Below are positions 33,923 to 42,873 of a stretch of DNA of 56,617 bases, one piece after another. The notes beneath the pieces were generated by a model, which saw only the letters and a program-made list of their open reading frames with translations, did not search any database and was not told the DNA's origin. The position numbers and the translations under genes are program-made. The DNA is from Legionellales bacterium (GTDB lineage Bacteria > Pseudomonadota > Gammaproteobacteria > DSM-16500), in NCBI GenBank assembly GCA_947478495.1, contig CANJVW010000005.1, positions 1-56,617 on the forward strand, given 5' to 3'. Each line of letters starts with the position of its first letter. The stretch's first letter is position 1.

Positions 33923-35658
33923 GTAAAACCATCACCCGTCGCTCCTTCAGCGAGGCATTACCTCTCGATTTATCGCATTTACCGCCGCTCCTGCAACGCA
34001 TTTACACCGCGCGCGGCGTGACGTCTCGCTCGCAATTGGAACACGGGCTTGATCGCTTGCTGCCTTATCATGATCTATTAGATATCGACAAAGCGGTAGC
34101 TTGTCTTTTTGAGGCGATCAGCTATCAAAAAAATATTTTGATTGTCGGTGATTTTGATGTGGATGGCGCAACGAGCACGGCCGTTGCGATTCGTGTGCTA
34201 CGCTCTTTTGGCGCAAAACACGTGAATTTTCTAGTGCCCAATCGTTTTGCATTTGGATATGGACTGACTCCTGAGTTGGTTGTAGTTGCAATCGAACAAT
34301 TTAATCCCGATTTAATTATTACGGTCGACAATGGCATATCCAGTCACGCGGGCATTGCCACTGCGCGCGATGCAGGAATAAAAGTGATTGTCACAGATCA
34401 CCATTTGGCCGGCGACACATTGCCGTTGGCTGATGCCATTGTGAATCCCAATCAACCCAATGATCCATTCAGGAGTAAAAGCATCGCGGGTGTGGGCGTG
34501 ATTTTTTATGTGTGTTTAGCGCTCCGTCGTTTTTTGGTGGATCGGAATTGGTTTGTGGAGCAATCCATTCCTGAGCCCAACATGTCGCATGTATTAGATT
34601 TAGTGGCATTAGGCACGGTCGCGGATGTGGTCGCGTTGGATCACAATAACCGTATCATGGTATCGATTGGCTTACGTCGCATTCGGGCCGGTCAGTGCGC
34701 GCCAGGTATTATTGCATTACTCGACATCGCGAATCGCAATCCTGTCTCTCTTGTGGCCGCGGATCTAGGGTTTGCTGTGGCACCTCGTTTAAATGCGGCA
34801 GGAAGACTCGATGATATGTCGCTCGGGATAGAGTGTTTGTTATCGGACGACATATCCGCGGCGCGCGTGATGTCGAAAACACTCGATCAATTAAATAGTG
34901 ATCGTCGCGTAATTGAGGCAGACATGCAAGTCGATGCACTGCGTTTTTTGAAAAAGTTGCAGCTCGACGATAAAGCATTGCCCATGGGTATTTGTTTATT
35001 TAATGAAGAATGGCATCAAGGCGTCATTGGTATTTTAGCGTCTCGGATTAAAGAGCGCTTTAATCGGCCGGCTATTATTTTTGCGCCGTCGAGTGTCACA
35101 GAAATCAAGGGTTCAGCGCGCTCCATTTCAAGGGTTCATATTCGCGATGTATTAGCCGATATTGCAACACAATATCCGAACATGATGGGAAAATTTGGCG
35201 GGCATGCGATGGCAGCAGGACTCACCTTGCCGCGCGCGGCATTCCCTGATTTTCAAGCGGCATTTAATGAGGTGCTATCTCGCTTCCTCAGTGAGGAAGA
35301 CTTAAATCCTGTTTTGTTCAGCGATGGTGAATTGCATCTTGCCGAATTAACATTAGAGACCGCCGAATTATTGCGAGCAAGCGGCCCTTGGGGTCAAGCC
35401 TTTCCAGAACCCGCATTTGATGGACACTTTAAAATAGCAGAACAGCGATTGCTCGCTGAAAAACATCTCAAGATGGTTTTGTTGAGCGATCACAACACAT
35501 TGATTGAAGCGATTGCATTTAATGTTGATTTAAAGCAATGGCCCAATCATCGCTGCGAGACAGTCCATTTAGTGTATCGTCTTGATGTGAATCATTTCCG
35601 TGATCGCAAAAAGGTGCAATTGATTGTAGAGCACTTAGAAGCTATCTCATTTTCTTGA
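33919..35658 (+). CDS. recJ: Single-stranded-DNA exonuclease RecJ
   Basis: A 579-residue 5'-3' exonuclease of the DHH family. The metal site is complete: DFDVDG at residues 78-83, TVDNG at 136-140 and TDHH at 159-162, then the DHHA1 domain with FGGHAMAAGLTLP and the C-terminal OB-fold. RecJ works in recombination repair and mismatch repair, and fits with the ruv genes in the same window. The length is normal. The last 12 bases overlap the end of the convergent DUF378 gene. Confidence 0.96.
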   Translation: MSKTITRRSFSEALPLDLSHLPPLLQRIYTARGVTSRSQLEHGLDRLLPYHDLLDIDKAVACLFEAISYQKNILIVGDFDVDGATSTAVAIRVLRSFGAKHVNFLVPNRFAFGYGLTPELVVVAIEQFNPDLIITVDNGISSHAGIATARDAGIKVIVTDHHLAGDTLPLADAIVNPNQPNDPFRSKSIAGVGVIFYVCLALRRFLVDRNWFVEQSIPEPNMSHVLDLVALGTVADVVALDHNNRIMVSIGLRRIRAGQCAPGIIALLDIANRNPVSLVAADLGFAVAPRLNAAGRLDDMSLGIECLLSDDISAARVMSKTLDQLNSDRRVIEADMQVDALRFLKKLQLDDKALPMGICLFNEEWHQGVIGILASRIKERFNRPAIIFAPSSVTEIKGSARSISRVHIRDVLADIATQYPNMMGKFGGHAMAAGLTLPRAAFPDFQAAFNEVLSRFLSEEDLNPVLFSDGELHLAELTLETAELLRASGPWGQAFPEPAFDGHFKIAEQRLLAEKHLKMVLLSDHNTLIEAIAFNVDLKQWPNHRCETVHLVYRLDVNHFRDRKKVQLIVEHLEAISFS

Positions 35659-35841
35659 TCTAGCAAGAGATTGCATTTGCCATCCTGAGCGAAGCGAAGG
35701 ATCACTTGGTATTCCAAGGCTCTTTTCGCCAAAAAGTGTTGCCACCAAGTCTAGCTTTAAAAGACCAACCAGACCCCAATGAATACCGCTGATAATCACT
35801 AACGCCAATGCAACCCAATCAATAATTAATAATGATTTCAT
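35647..35841 (-). pseudogene. DUF378-family protein, C-terminal half replaced by a dispersed repeat
   Basis: A GGGAG ribosome binding site precedes the ATG at 35841. The protein starts MKSLLIIDWVALALVIISGI, continues HWGLVGLLKLDLVATLFGEK, the standard first helix and loop of DUF378 proteins, and then changes into PSDPSLRSGWQMQSLARSRK, which is only the translation of the repeat at 35680-35703 and the end of recJ antisense. The second membrane helix of the family is missing. The gene was probably cut by insertion of the repeat. A residual single-helix peptide of 64 residues might still be made. Confidence 0.75.
35680..35703. repeat. Short dispersed repeat (CCTGAGCGAAGCGAAGGATC type)
   Basis: The segment has the sequence CATCCTGAGCGAAGCGAAGG followed by ATC. 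This wording is found scattered in many bacterial and mitochondrial genomes as part of small mobile or repetitive elements. A single copy was noticed here. It has replaced the 3' part of the DUF378 gene. Confidence 0.5.
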
Positions 35842-35901
35842 ATGATACTCCCTATCGATAAAATAAAGGTTAATCATACCATACTCCGATGAAGGGGTGC
35901 T

Positions 35902-37080
35902 TTAAACAGCTTGCCCAGCCGCCCACCCGGAAGACCATGCCCATTGAAAATTATAGCCGCCCAACCAACCCGTGATGTCCAGCACTTCTCCTATGAAATA
36001 CAATCCCGGAATCGAAAGTGCTTCCAAGGTTTTTGAAGAGATCGCATCGCAATCAACACCGCCAATGGTCACTTCAGCGGTGCGATAGCCTTCTGTTCCA
36101 TTCGGTCTGATAATCCATGCATTGAAAAGGTTGGCGATAGCTTCACATTGATCATGCGAGAGTGTTGCCATATTCATGTGAGCCATGTCTGAACTTAAAA
36201 AAGTCTCCACTAAACGATTGGGGAGATATTCCATAAGAATAGATTTTAATTTTTTTTTTGGTTGTGATTGCCGAGCTGATTTCAAAAGATCAAAAACATG
36301 AATCTCTGGCAAGAGGTCAACCGTCACGGATTCTCCTGGATGCCAATAAGACGATATTTGTAAAATGGCAGGACCACTGAGTCCTCGATGCGTCAATAAG
36401 ATATTTTCACGAAAGCTAATACGTTCATTGCTCACCAGACTGTCCACTGCCACGCCCGATAACACCGATAACTTTTCTTTTTCTTCGACATGCAGCGTAA
36501 ACGGTACTAAACCGGCGCGCGTAGGCCACACGTTTATCCCAAACTGCTTGGCTACATGATATCCAAAGGGGCTCGCGCCCATTGTGGGAATAGATAATCC
36601 ACCGCTGGCAATCACTAACGACTGACAATGAAAAATGCCTTCCGTACTGATTATTTTAAAATGATGATCGCCACATCGCTCAACCGATTCAATGGTCGTA
36701 TTGAGGCGAATTTCAACGTGCGCATCAACGCATTCAGTCAATAGCATATTCAAAATATCCTGTGATTTGTTATCACAAAATAATTGTCCTAATGTTTTTT
36801 CATGGAAAGGAATGTGATGCCGCTTAACCAACTCAATAAAATTCCATTGGGTATAGCGACTGAGCGCCGATTTACAAAAATCGGGGTTATGAGAAATATA
36901 ATCGTTGAGGTTGATATGATAATTCGTAAAATTACAGCGGCCGCCACCCGACATCAGAATTTTTTTACCGGGTTTATTCGCTTTCTCTAGCACTAAAACA
37001 CGCCGACCTCGCTTGCCCGCCTCTATGGCACACATTAAACCAGCGGCACCCGCGCCTATAATGATAACGTCAACTTTCAA
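35902..37080 (-). CDS. HI0933/YhiN-family FAD-dependent oxidoreductase
   Basis: A 392-residue flavoprotein of the family typified by HI0933 and E. coli YhiN. The dinucleotide-binding start is VDVIIIGAGAAGLMCAIEAG, followed by the family hallmark KPGKKILMSGGGRCNFTN. The end has GGVDCDAISSKTLEALSIPG and WLGGYNFQWAWSSG, the last FAD-contacting stretch. The reaction is unknown for the family. The start overlaps the stop of the cold-shock gene by four bases, so both come from one message. Confidence 0.9.
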   Translation of the reverse strand: MKVDVIIIGAGAAGLMCAIEAGKRGRRVLVLEKANKPGKKILMSGGGRCNFTNYHINLNDYISHNPDFCKSALSRYTQWNFIELVKRHHIPFHEKTLGQLFCDNKSQDILNMLLTECVDAHVEIRLNTTIESVERCGDHHFKIISTEGIFHCQSLVIASGGLSIPTMGASPFGYHVAKQFGINVWPTRAGLVPFTLHVEEKEKLSVLSGVAVDSLVSNERISFRENILLTHRGLSGPAILQISSYWHPGESVTVDLLPEIHVFDLLKSARQSQPKKKLKSILMEYLPNRLVETFLSSDMAHMNMATLSHDQCEAIANLFNAWIIRPNGTEGYRTAEVTIGGVDCDAISSKTLEALSIPGLYFIGEVLDITGWLGGYNFQWAWSSGWAAGQAV

Positions 37081-37280
37081 ATCAACTCTACCTTGGTTGC
37101 AAAGTCCCCGCGATCGCCTTGTTCGAGCGCATAGCGAATACGCTGGCCTTCTTTCAGTTCTTTATAACCCGCGAGCTGTATCTCGGAAAAATGCACAAAG
37201 ACTTCCACGCCACCATTATCCGACGCAATAAAGCCATAACCTTTTATTTTGTTAAATCGTTTTACGGTACCTGTTTGCAA
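37077..37280 (-). CDS. Cold-shock-domain protein (TTG start)
   Basis: A 67-residue RNA-binding OB fold. The RNP1 motif is KGYGFI near residue 13 and RNP2 is VFVHF near residue 27. The start TVKRFNKIKGYGF and the end EQGDRGDFATKVELI agree with bacterial Csp proteins. The only suitable start is TTG, six bases after a very good AGGAGGAG ribosome binding site. Just upstream lies the 12-bp palindrome CCTCTTAAGAGG at 37292-37303, which overlaps the ribosome binding region and might form a hairpin in the message. Whether it is cold inducible cannot be told. Confidence 0.88.
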   Translation of the reverse strand: MQTGTVKRFNKIKGYGFIASDNGGVEVFVHFSEIQLAGYKELKEGQRIRYALEQGDRGDFATKVELI

Positions 37281-37488
37281 GGATATCTCCTCCTCTTAAG
37301 AGGTCATAGAATAACATTTTTTAGGGTAAATATTAATATATATCCTACAGTGGCACAAAAGAGCCTCAGCAAACGCTTGATTTAGCCAGCTATTCAGTAT
37401 TACTATCCCAACCCTAAAGGAGTCAGATTTTTCTGACTACGATTTCTTCCCCTCCAAAAAAGAAGGCGGTTAAAAGAGGTTGTTCATT

Positions 37489-37953
37489 ATGAAGCACCAT
37501 TTTTTTAAAAAAGTCGCCATTGCCTGTCTATGCGCATCATTCAGCTCGACACTGCTAGCAGCAGGTGAAGCCGGTCGAATGCATGTGCAAATTGCCAATG
37601 GAACAAGCGCCTCTTGTATTCTTGCTGATTCCAATTTTAAACATGGAAAAATGCTCGGTGCTCTGCCGCCCGGCTCCCTCATGGCGGGTGACTCAAGAGG
37701 ATTTGATATGTGGGAAAATTGGTTGTTTGGCCCTAGAATTGCATTGCATTATCAATGCAATATGCCGGATACACCAAGGAGCATACGATTCGATGTCCGC
37801 CAACCGTGCGGATGGTTTTTTGGGCAGACACCGGAATTAACAGTCGAAGACACAAATGGTTTGAACGCCATTATAGGCACCTGGGCTTCCGCTTCTCGGT
37901 GGAGTGATACACCAGGAACCATCAGTGTCACAATCATTGAGGCGGTGACATAA
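37489..37953 (+). CDS. Small exported protein of unknown function
   Basis: A 154-residue protein with a Sec signal peptide: basic start MKHHFFKK, hydrophobic core VAIACLCASFSSTLLA, then an AxA-like cleavage site near residue 25. The mature part of about 128 residues has four Cys, many Gly and aromatic residues, and alternating short beta-like stretches (MHVQIANGTSASCILA, IALHYQCNM), so a secreted beta-sandwich is likely. I do not recognise the family. AGAGG precedes the ATG; a TTG three codons upstream is a weaker option. The gene is monocistronic. Confidence 0.75.
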   Translation: MKHHFFKKVAIACLCASFSSTLLAAGEAGRMHVQIANGTSASCILADSNFKHGKMLGALPPGSLMAGDSRGFDMWENWLFGPRIALHYQCNMPDTPRSIRFDVRQPCGWFFGQTPELTVEDTNGLNAIIGTWASASRWSDTPGTISVTIIEAVT

Positions 37954-38438
37954 AAGAAAGGGTAAGATGAAGTGAAAAATCGACCAAAAAATCCGAAAGA
38001 TAAACGCTGGCAAAATCTTCAAGTATACCAAAACGAACTTCTCTCTGAAATTCAGGTTATTTGAATCTATCCATGGCTTCACGTTGCAAAGTAAATATTG
38101 GGCGGGCATATCCAAAAAAAATTCCCGATCTAACACGCATCGATTTGGCAAAAAGTCTGTTACTGGAAAATTATTATGTGGATCTTGTGAAACGAAAAAA
38201 GAGCTTTATAAATTAAAAGTACTAAGTATTAAATACGATTATCAAGAATTTTATTCAAGAACGGATAAGCTTGAATACAGCGATCCACAATATTGCGCTA
38301 ATGGCAATCCATGAAAAATGTGTTTTATAAAAAATAAAAAATTGCATTGCAATTTGATGATGAAATAATACCGTAACCATATTTGACAATAACTCGGTTC
38401 CTGTTGTATCCTTCTCGGCTCTATGTGCGAGAAAAAAT
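37954..38438. other. Intergenic stretch with only doubtful short frames
   Basis: After the secreted-protein gene there is an AT-rich region of about 480 bases. A frame at 37972-38064 (GTG start, behind AAAGGG) would encode a 30-residue charged helix, a frame at 38073-38216 a 47-residue basic peptide, and a frame at 38084-38314 a 76-residue Lys/Tyr-rich peptide with one CxxC. None is recognised, and two overlap in different frames, which looks more like decayed coding sequence than like genes. The end of the region would hold the promoter of the PARP-ankyrin gene. Confidence 0.45.
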
Positions 38439-40772
38439 ATGTTGTCCAGCAGCACTCAAACCACAAAACTCAGTGAAGCAATAGAAGAAGGGCTGTATCC
38501 TGCCGTTTCTTGGCACATGGATCCTGTTATTAAACCTAAGCCGGGCACAGTCGAAGACTATGCCTTAATGCCCGCCAGTCCGGAAGATATAAAAAAAGTG
38601 GTTGCTTCTTACCAAGGCTCTCCCGTGCCGGGCTATCACATTAAAAGCGTTCAGGTCATTTACAACCCCACATTGAATCATGCGTTTTACTTGGAAATGA
38701 AATCCCTCAATAAGCGCCACGCTAATCCGGCATTTCATCCTGCATGGAGAGCAGAAGCGGGTAAATCCGGAGAATGGCGAGAAAAATCTCACAGCATTTT
38801 AGAGGTCATGGCAGCGCCCCATCAAGATCCCAGCTGTCCTCGTGTCACGTTAGTACCCATGTGGCATGGCACCAAACAAGAATTATTGCCCAGCATTTTA
38901 AGCACCGGATTTTCTAATTTAGCCACAACCGATTCAGGTTTTTTTGGTAAAGGAATTTATGCAGCCGGGGAAGCCAAATACTCATGGACTGTCTATGGGA
39001 AGTCAAAGAAGAATCCAAATCCGGCGCTCTTAATGAACTGGGTTGCGAGTTACTCTGCCTATCCTGTGATTGATGGTGATATGGGCAAACTTGAAACAAA
39101 AGGTAATTTTGCTAATTACGATGCCCATTTTATCCCTGTGCGCCCCGATGATCCCAATAAACCAAATACCAAAATTTTTTACCCTTGCGCACCTGGACAG
39201 CCTTACACTTACACTGAAATGGTTGTATTTAATCCACGCCAGTGTTTAGCGCGCTATGTCGTCGAGCTGCAAGAGGATTTGCTGCCTAACCCTTCCAGTA
39301 TTTTTTCTGCTGCAGCGACTGTAGAGACCATGTCAGTACCTGAAGCAATGATTGCAGAGCTTTCCCTATCCGCAGCTATTCCATTTCCGTCCCCCTCATC
39401 TTCTCTCATTGTGGATCACCCTGCCTTCATCGAATCAGGCATGAGTAGCGATATGATTATCACTGAGAGCTTCAACAGCAAAAAAGCTTCTTGCGCAGCT
39501 GTTGATTCTCTTGCTGTAGTTGCAGCGCTTTCTATCCCTGTCGTTTTTTCTTCAAAAACAGATGGAGAGCAAGCACTGCGATCAGCTGTCGAGAAAAATG
39601 ATTATCTGATGGTCAATGCGTTATTGGGGGCCGGCATTCATCCCGATGCGGACTCCGTGCAGAACACTCCTTTATTTAAGAGCATTAAACATTCAAAGGA
39701 CGATCAGATTTTCTATCAATTAATACAAGCGGGAGCCAATATCTTTGCAAAAACGAATCAGGGGCACACTGTCATCGAATGCATAGGCATAGCTTGTGCC
39801 TGGCCGACTGCAATGAAGCAAAAAGCATTTGATTTTTTACGCAAAAAAAATCTTACCTTGCCCAAGCCATTACAAGCAGCTTGTGTAGGAGATGAAACGA
39901 TGCTGAGTGCTGAAATAGTCTCTGATGTATCACAAACAAGAGATAGCGCTCAAAACACGCCTGTTCATTATGCTGTAGCGAATGGTCAGATGCGATTTTG
40001 TCGAATCCTCTGTGCTCAGCATCCTCGATTACTGACCCAACAAAATAGTCTTGGTAATACGGCACTACTATTAGCCGCTTATGATGGTCATGTATCCTCG
40101 ATGCAATGGTTGCTGGAACAGGGGTCCTCTCTTCTTGAAAAAAACAATGAAGGAATGAGCCCCATACTATGCGCTGCTTGGAATGGTCATCTACCGGCAA
40201 TAGAATGGTTGATAGCCCGCGGAGCAACCATCAGTGAAAAAGATAAGTTTGGCAAAACACCCTTGCTCTGTGCCGCCTGGAATGGTCATATAGCCGCGAT
40301 AGAACTTTTATTGACTTTCGGAGCAACACTAGCTGAGCAAGATCAGCTTGGTACAACCGCCCTAATGCGGGCTGTGAGACACCATCATTTTGTATTGATG
40401 GAGTGGCTATTAAGACGTGGCGCAAGTGTCTCCCAAAAAAGCTATGATGGCATGACTGCGATGCTATGGACCGCTAAAATAGGTAATATCGAGGCAGCAG
40501 AGTCGTTATTAGCCCATGGATCATCGCTGACTGAGAAAGACAATAATGGTAAATCTGTTATAGATCTTGCATCAGGCGAGGCCATAAAATCATTCTTGCA
40601 ACATTACAGATCGAGCGATCCGACGCAACCTGGTATTATTATAAAAAATGCACCTCATGCTTTATTTTTCCAACCAGCCGTGGATGTAGCAGCATGCAGC
40701 ACTACCCGCAGCGTAGAAGAGCATCATAACGTACATGCTGGCGCGCCATCCCTACATAATCACCTGGGTTAA
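38439..40772 (+). CDS. PARP-type ADP-ribosyltransferase with ankyrin repeats
   Basis: A 777-residue protein with two recognisable parts. Residues about 65-275 form a poly/mono-ADP-ribosyltransferase catalytic domain of the PARP type: the NAD-binding His in MWHGTKQELL (H143), the stacking Tyr in FGKGIYAAGEAKYSW (Y174), and the catalytic Glu in YTYTEMVVFNPRQCLARYVV (E260), giving a complete H-Y-E triad. Residues about 375-740 hold eight to ten ankyrin repeats, with consensus pieces such as LGNTALLLAAYDGHVSSMQW and FGKTPLLCAAWNGHIAAIEL. The order is the reverse of tankyrase, which has ankyrin repeats first. Both modules are mainly eukaryotic; in bacteria this suggests a protein delivered into a host cell, or a phage or conflict toxin. 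No signal peptide or immunity partner is visible. Confidence 0.87.
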   Translation: MLSSSTQTTKLSEAIEEGLYPAVSWHMDPVIKPKPGTVEDYALMPASPEDIKKVVASYQGSPVPGYHIKSVQVIYNPTLNHAFYLEMKSLNKRHANPAFHPAWRAEAGKSGEWREKSHSILEVMAAPHQDPSCPRVTLVPMWHGTKQELLPSILSTGFSNLATTDSGFFGKGIYAAGEAKYSWTVYGKSKKNPNPALLMNWVASYSAYPVIDGDMGKLETKGNFANYDAHFIPVRPDDPNKPNTKIFYPCAPGQPYTYTEMVVFNPRQCLARYVVELQEDLLPNPSSIFSAAATVETMSVPEAMIAELSLSAAIPFPSPSSSLIVDHPAFIESGMSSDMIITESFNSKKASCAAVDSLAVVAALSIPVVFSSKTDGEQALRSAVEKNDYLMVNALLGAGIHPDADSVQNTPLFKSIKHSKDDQIFYQLIQAGANIFAKTNQGHTVIECIGIACAWPTAMKQKAFDFLRKKNLTLPKPLQAACVGDETMLSAEIVSDVSQTRDSAQNTPVHYAVANGQMRFCRILCAQHPRLLTQQNSLGNTALLLAAYDGHVSSMQWLLEQGSSLLEKNNEGMSPILCAAWNGHLPAIEWLIARGATISEKDKFGKTPLLCAAWNGHIAAIELLLTFGATLAEQDQLGTTALMRAVRHHHFVLMEWLLRRGASVSQKSYDGMTAMLWTAKIGNIEAAESLLAHGSSLTEKDNNGKSVIDLASGEAIKSFLQHYRSSDPTQPGIIIKNAPHALFFQPAVDVAACSTTRSVEEHHNVHAGAPSLHNHLG

Positions 40773-40831
40773 AGCCTGATAGGTAGTATGGAAAAATAAT
40801 TCATATTCGATTAGTTAATACTGGGCCGCTA

Positions 40832-42733
40832 TCAAGGGGGGGCTGCTAGTTTAGCCTGATCCAACTTGACCTTCTGTCTTGCTAACACTTGCTGCAGCTC
40901 GGATGGCTCGGATACAGCAATGCTTTTGACTGCGCCAAAAGTTGGCGTCGCTTTCAATTTAACCGCAAATAACCCGTTTCCGATGACCGATATCGATGAC
41001 AACTGTTTTTTTGTTAATAAATTTTCTTGGCTAGGAATATTTAAAGATCCTAGGGAATCTTGGACCGCTCGATCAGATTGAATTGCGAACCCTGATAGCA
41101 ATGGCAGCACAACAGATGAGCCTGAGCTTGATGATAATAATATTGTTTCTGAATCAGACCGATTACCGACCAACAATGTAGAAGCAACGCGCTCTAATTC
41201 AAGCAATTCTGCGCGAAGCAAAACAGCCCTCGGTGATCTGTCTTTGCCCCGTTCGCATAAAGCAGAAAGCTCTTTTTTTTTCTTTTTTATTTCGCATGGA
41301 ATGCTCTCTTCTGTTAAACCATTTGTTCTGAGGTATGTTCTTGCTGCAGACTCAGTCGATAACAACGATTTCTCCACAGAAACAGTGTTCTGAGACTGCT
41401 GACGTAACACGTTCTCTATAACACGCAGGTGATCAAGGGATGCTTGTCGTAATAACAAAGCGGGTTTTGATTGGGTGTCGCCGCAAGCTTCTAGCGCTGC
41501 AATTTGAAGCTCTTTCTGTTTAATGGCCTCTGGCACTTCTTGCCATTCAAGGCCGCGCTCCTCCAAAAGCGCATTAACATCTCGGATTGTAGCAATATCA
41601 CATAAAGCTTCAACTTTTTTAAAATGATCGAATGGATCGACTATATAAGGCATAACACCTGAAAATACATGTCCATATAACGCTTCGCATGCGAAGGAGT
41701 ATCGCGAATGATAGCGTCTTAAGCGATAAAATTTATCTAATGCTATTTGAGGTTGTGCGTATTCATAGTATTCCATACTTTTTTCTCTGTATTGTTCAAC
41801 CACCTGAGTCACCTTAGCATCCATATGGGCTAGCAACGAACCATGGCCATTCTGAGAGATTGCGATCGCATGATGATTTAATAAATGAGTCATTTTATTT
41901 AAAAAAAATAATTTAGATTCTGCCAGCTCAAAATTTTCGGCATCAGCACTCTCATATATTTCGCTTAAAAAGTAATGAATCTCCATCCGAACGTCAGAAT
42001 GCATCTTGTCAAGCTGGGCTTTTAGTTCTGTTTTTTTTGAAATCAGCAATACATCAGCCAAAAATAATGTGAGATCGTCTCTTCTTTCTAAGAAAGATGA
42101 TAACAACACCAGATTTTCTTGCTTCATGCATCGCAAAGCATTCTGCAGCGCGCTCAATGTGTCACGACATAAAGCATGGGCGTGAGTTACAATAGATGCA
42201 CCGCAGCGCTCAAAAAATTTTTGTGCTAACTGATCATGACATGCTTTCCATCCAGCCATTTTTTTTCTCATCAGAGGATAGCAGTGTCTAGATAATTGAA
42301 ATTCAACATATTGATACTCTGCCTGCATCAATCTTATCCATTTATTATAGGATAAAGAAAATGCAACGGCATAATGATCTGTATTTTTTTCTATGAGATG
42401 TCTATCCAGTGGGATGAGGGCTTGGAATTTATCTATCCATTGTCGTGCGCCATAAAAATCTTCACACGATAATCGAATCTCAATAGCATATAAAAAGTGT
42501 ACGCTAAGAGGTGATGCTATGCGTTCTTGCCAAATAGACAATAGGGATAAATCTTCAGCAAAAACACTGGGATCTTCTAAGCCATGCAAAAGAACAGAAA
42601 CCGTTTTTTTAAAAACCTCTAAAGAAACATCATTCGCATCGCAATCGGCTTCTTGCGCAATACTAAATAGAAAATACCATGCTTGTTTCATATCATGCAA
42701 GACACGCGCTTTATGATCAAGGCGATCAATCAC
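40832..42733 (-). CDS. Unknown helical protein (633 aa) following the giant gene
   Basis: Not recognised. It is almost wholly helical, with long amphipathic stretches from residue 1 to 520 and a Ser-rich, more mixed end. Two segments appear to be internal duplicates: about 390-450 (RDVNALLEERGLEWQEVPEA, then KQKELQIAAL) and about 468-525 (RTYLRTNGLTEESIPCEIKK, then KKKELSALCE), each followed by a helix with LLLRQASLDHLRVI or LLRAELLELERV. A loosely similar pattern (acidic turn, then LLSELDAL, then KxRYLEIK) forms the N-terminal repeats of the giant protein upstream, which hints at shared origin or binding. The gene runs in the same direction, but a strong terminator stands between, so it probably has its own promoter in the 50 bases upstream. 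Confidence 0.72.
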   Translation of the reverse strand: MIDRLDHKARVLHDMKQAWYFLFSIAQEADCDANDVSLEVFKKTVSVLLHGLEDPSVFAEDLSLLSIWQERIASPLSVHFLYAIEIRLSCEDFYGARQWIDKFQALIPLDRHLIEKNTDHYAVAFSLSYNKWIRLMQAEYQYVEFQLSRHCYPLMRKKMAGWKACHDQLAQKFFERCGASIVTHAHALCRDTLSALQNALRCMKQENLVLLSSFLERRDDLTLFLADVLLISKKTELKAQLDKMHSDVRMEIHYFLSEIYESADAENFELAESKLFFLNKMTHLLNHHAIAISQNGHGSLLAHMDAKVTQVVEQYREKSMEYYEYAQPQIALDKFYRLRRYHSRYSFACEALYGHVFSGVMPYIVDPFDHFKKVEALCDIATIRDVNALLEERGLEWQEVPEAIKQKELQIAALEACGDTQSKPALLLRQASLDHLRVIENVLRQQSQNTVSVEKSLLSTESAARTYLRTNGLTEESIPCEIKKKKKELSALCERGKDRSPRAVLLRAELLELERVASTLLVGNRSDSETILLSSSSGSSVVLPLLSGFAIQSDRAVQDSLGSLNIPSQENLLTKKQLSSISVIGNGLFAVKLKATPTFGAVKSIAVSEPSELQQVLARQKVKLDQAKLAAPP

Positions 42734-42786
42734 ACCAACCTCACAAAAAGTATAACGTCAGAGAAAGAGCAAAAAAAGCGAAGATG

Positions 42787-42844
42787 AAAAAAACACCCGC
42801 TCATTTGCTGGGAGTTTATCATATAAAACTTCCAGATGAGCGGG
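42787..42844 (-). terminator. Rho-independent terminator after the giant gene
   Basis: On the minus strand the text CCCGCTCATCTGG pairs with CCAGCAAATGAGCGGG around an AT-rich loop that also pairs (AAGTTTTAT with ATAAACT), and a run of T follows directly (A-run 42787-42793 on the plus strand). The hairpin begins 30 bases after the stop codon of the giant gene. This is the clearest intrinsic terminator of the window. Confidence 0.85.
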
Positions 42845-42873
42845 CGCTACACTACAGTAAAATCACTTACCAA

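Noticed and set aside
38073-38314. Two overlapping short frames as real small genes
   Set aside because: They overlap in different frames, lack a proper ribosome binding site and are not recognised; decayed sequence is more likely.
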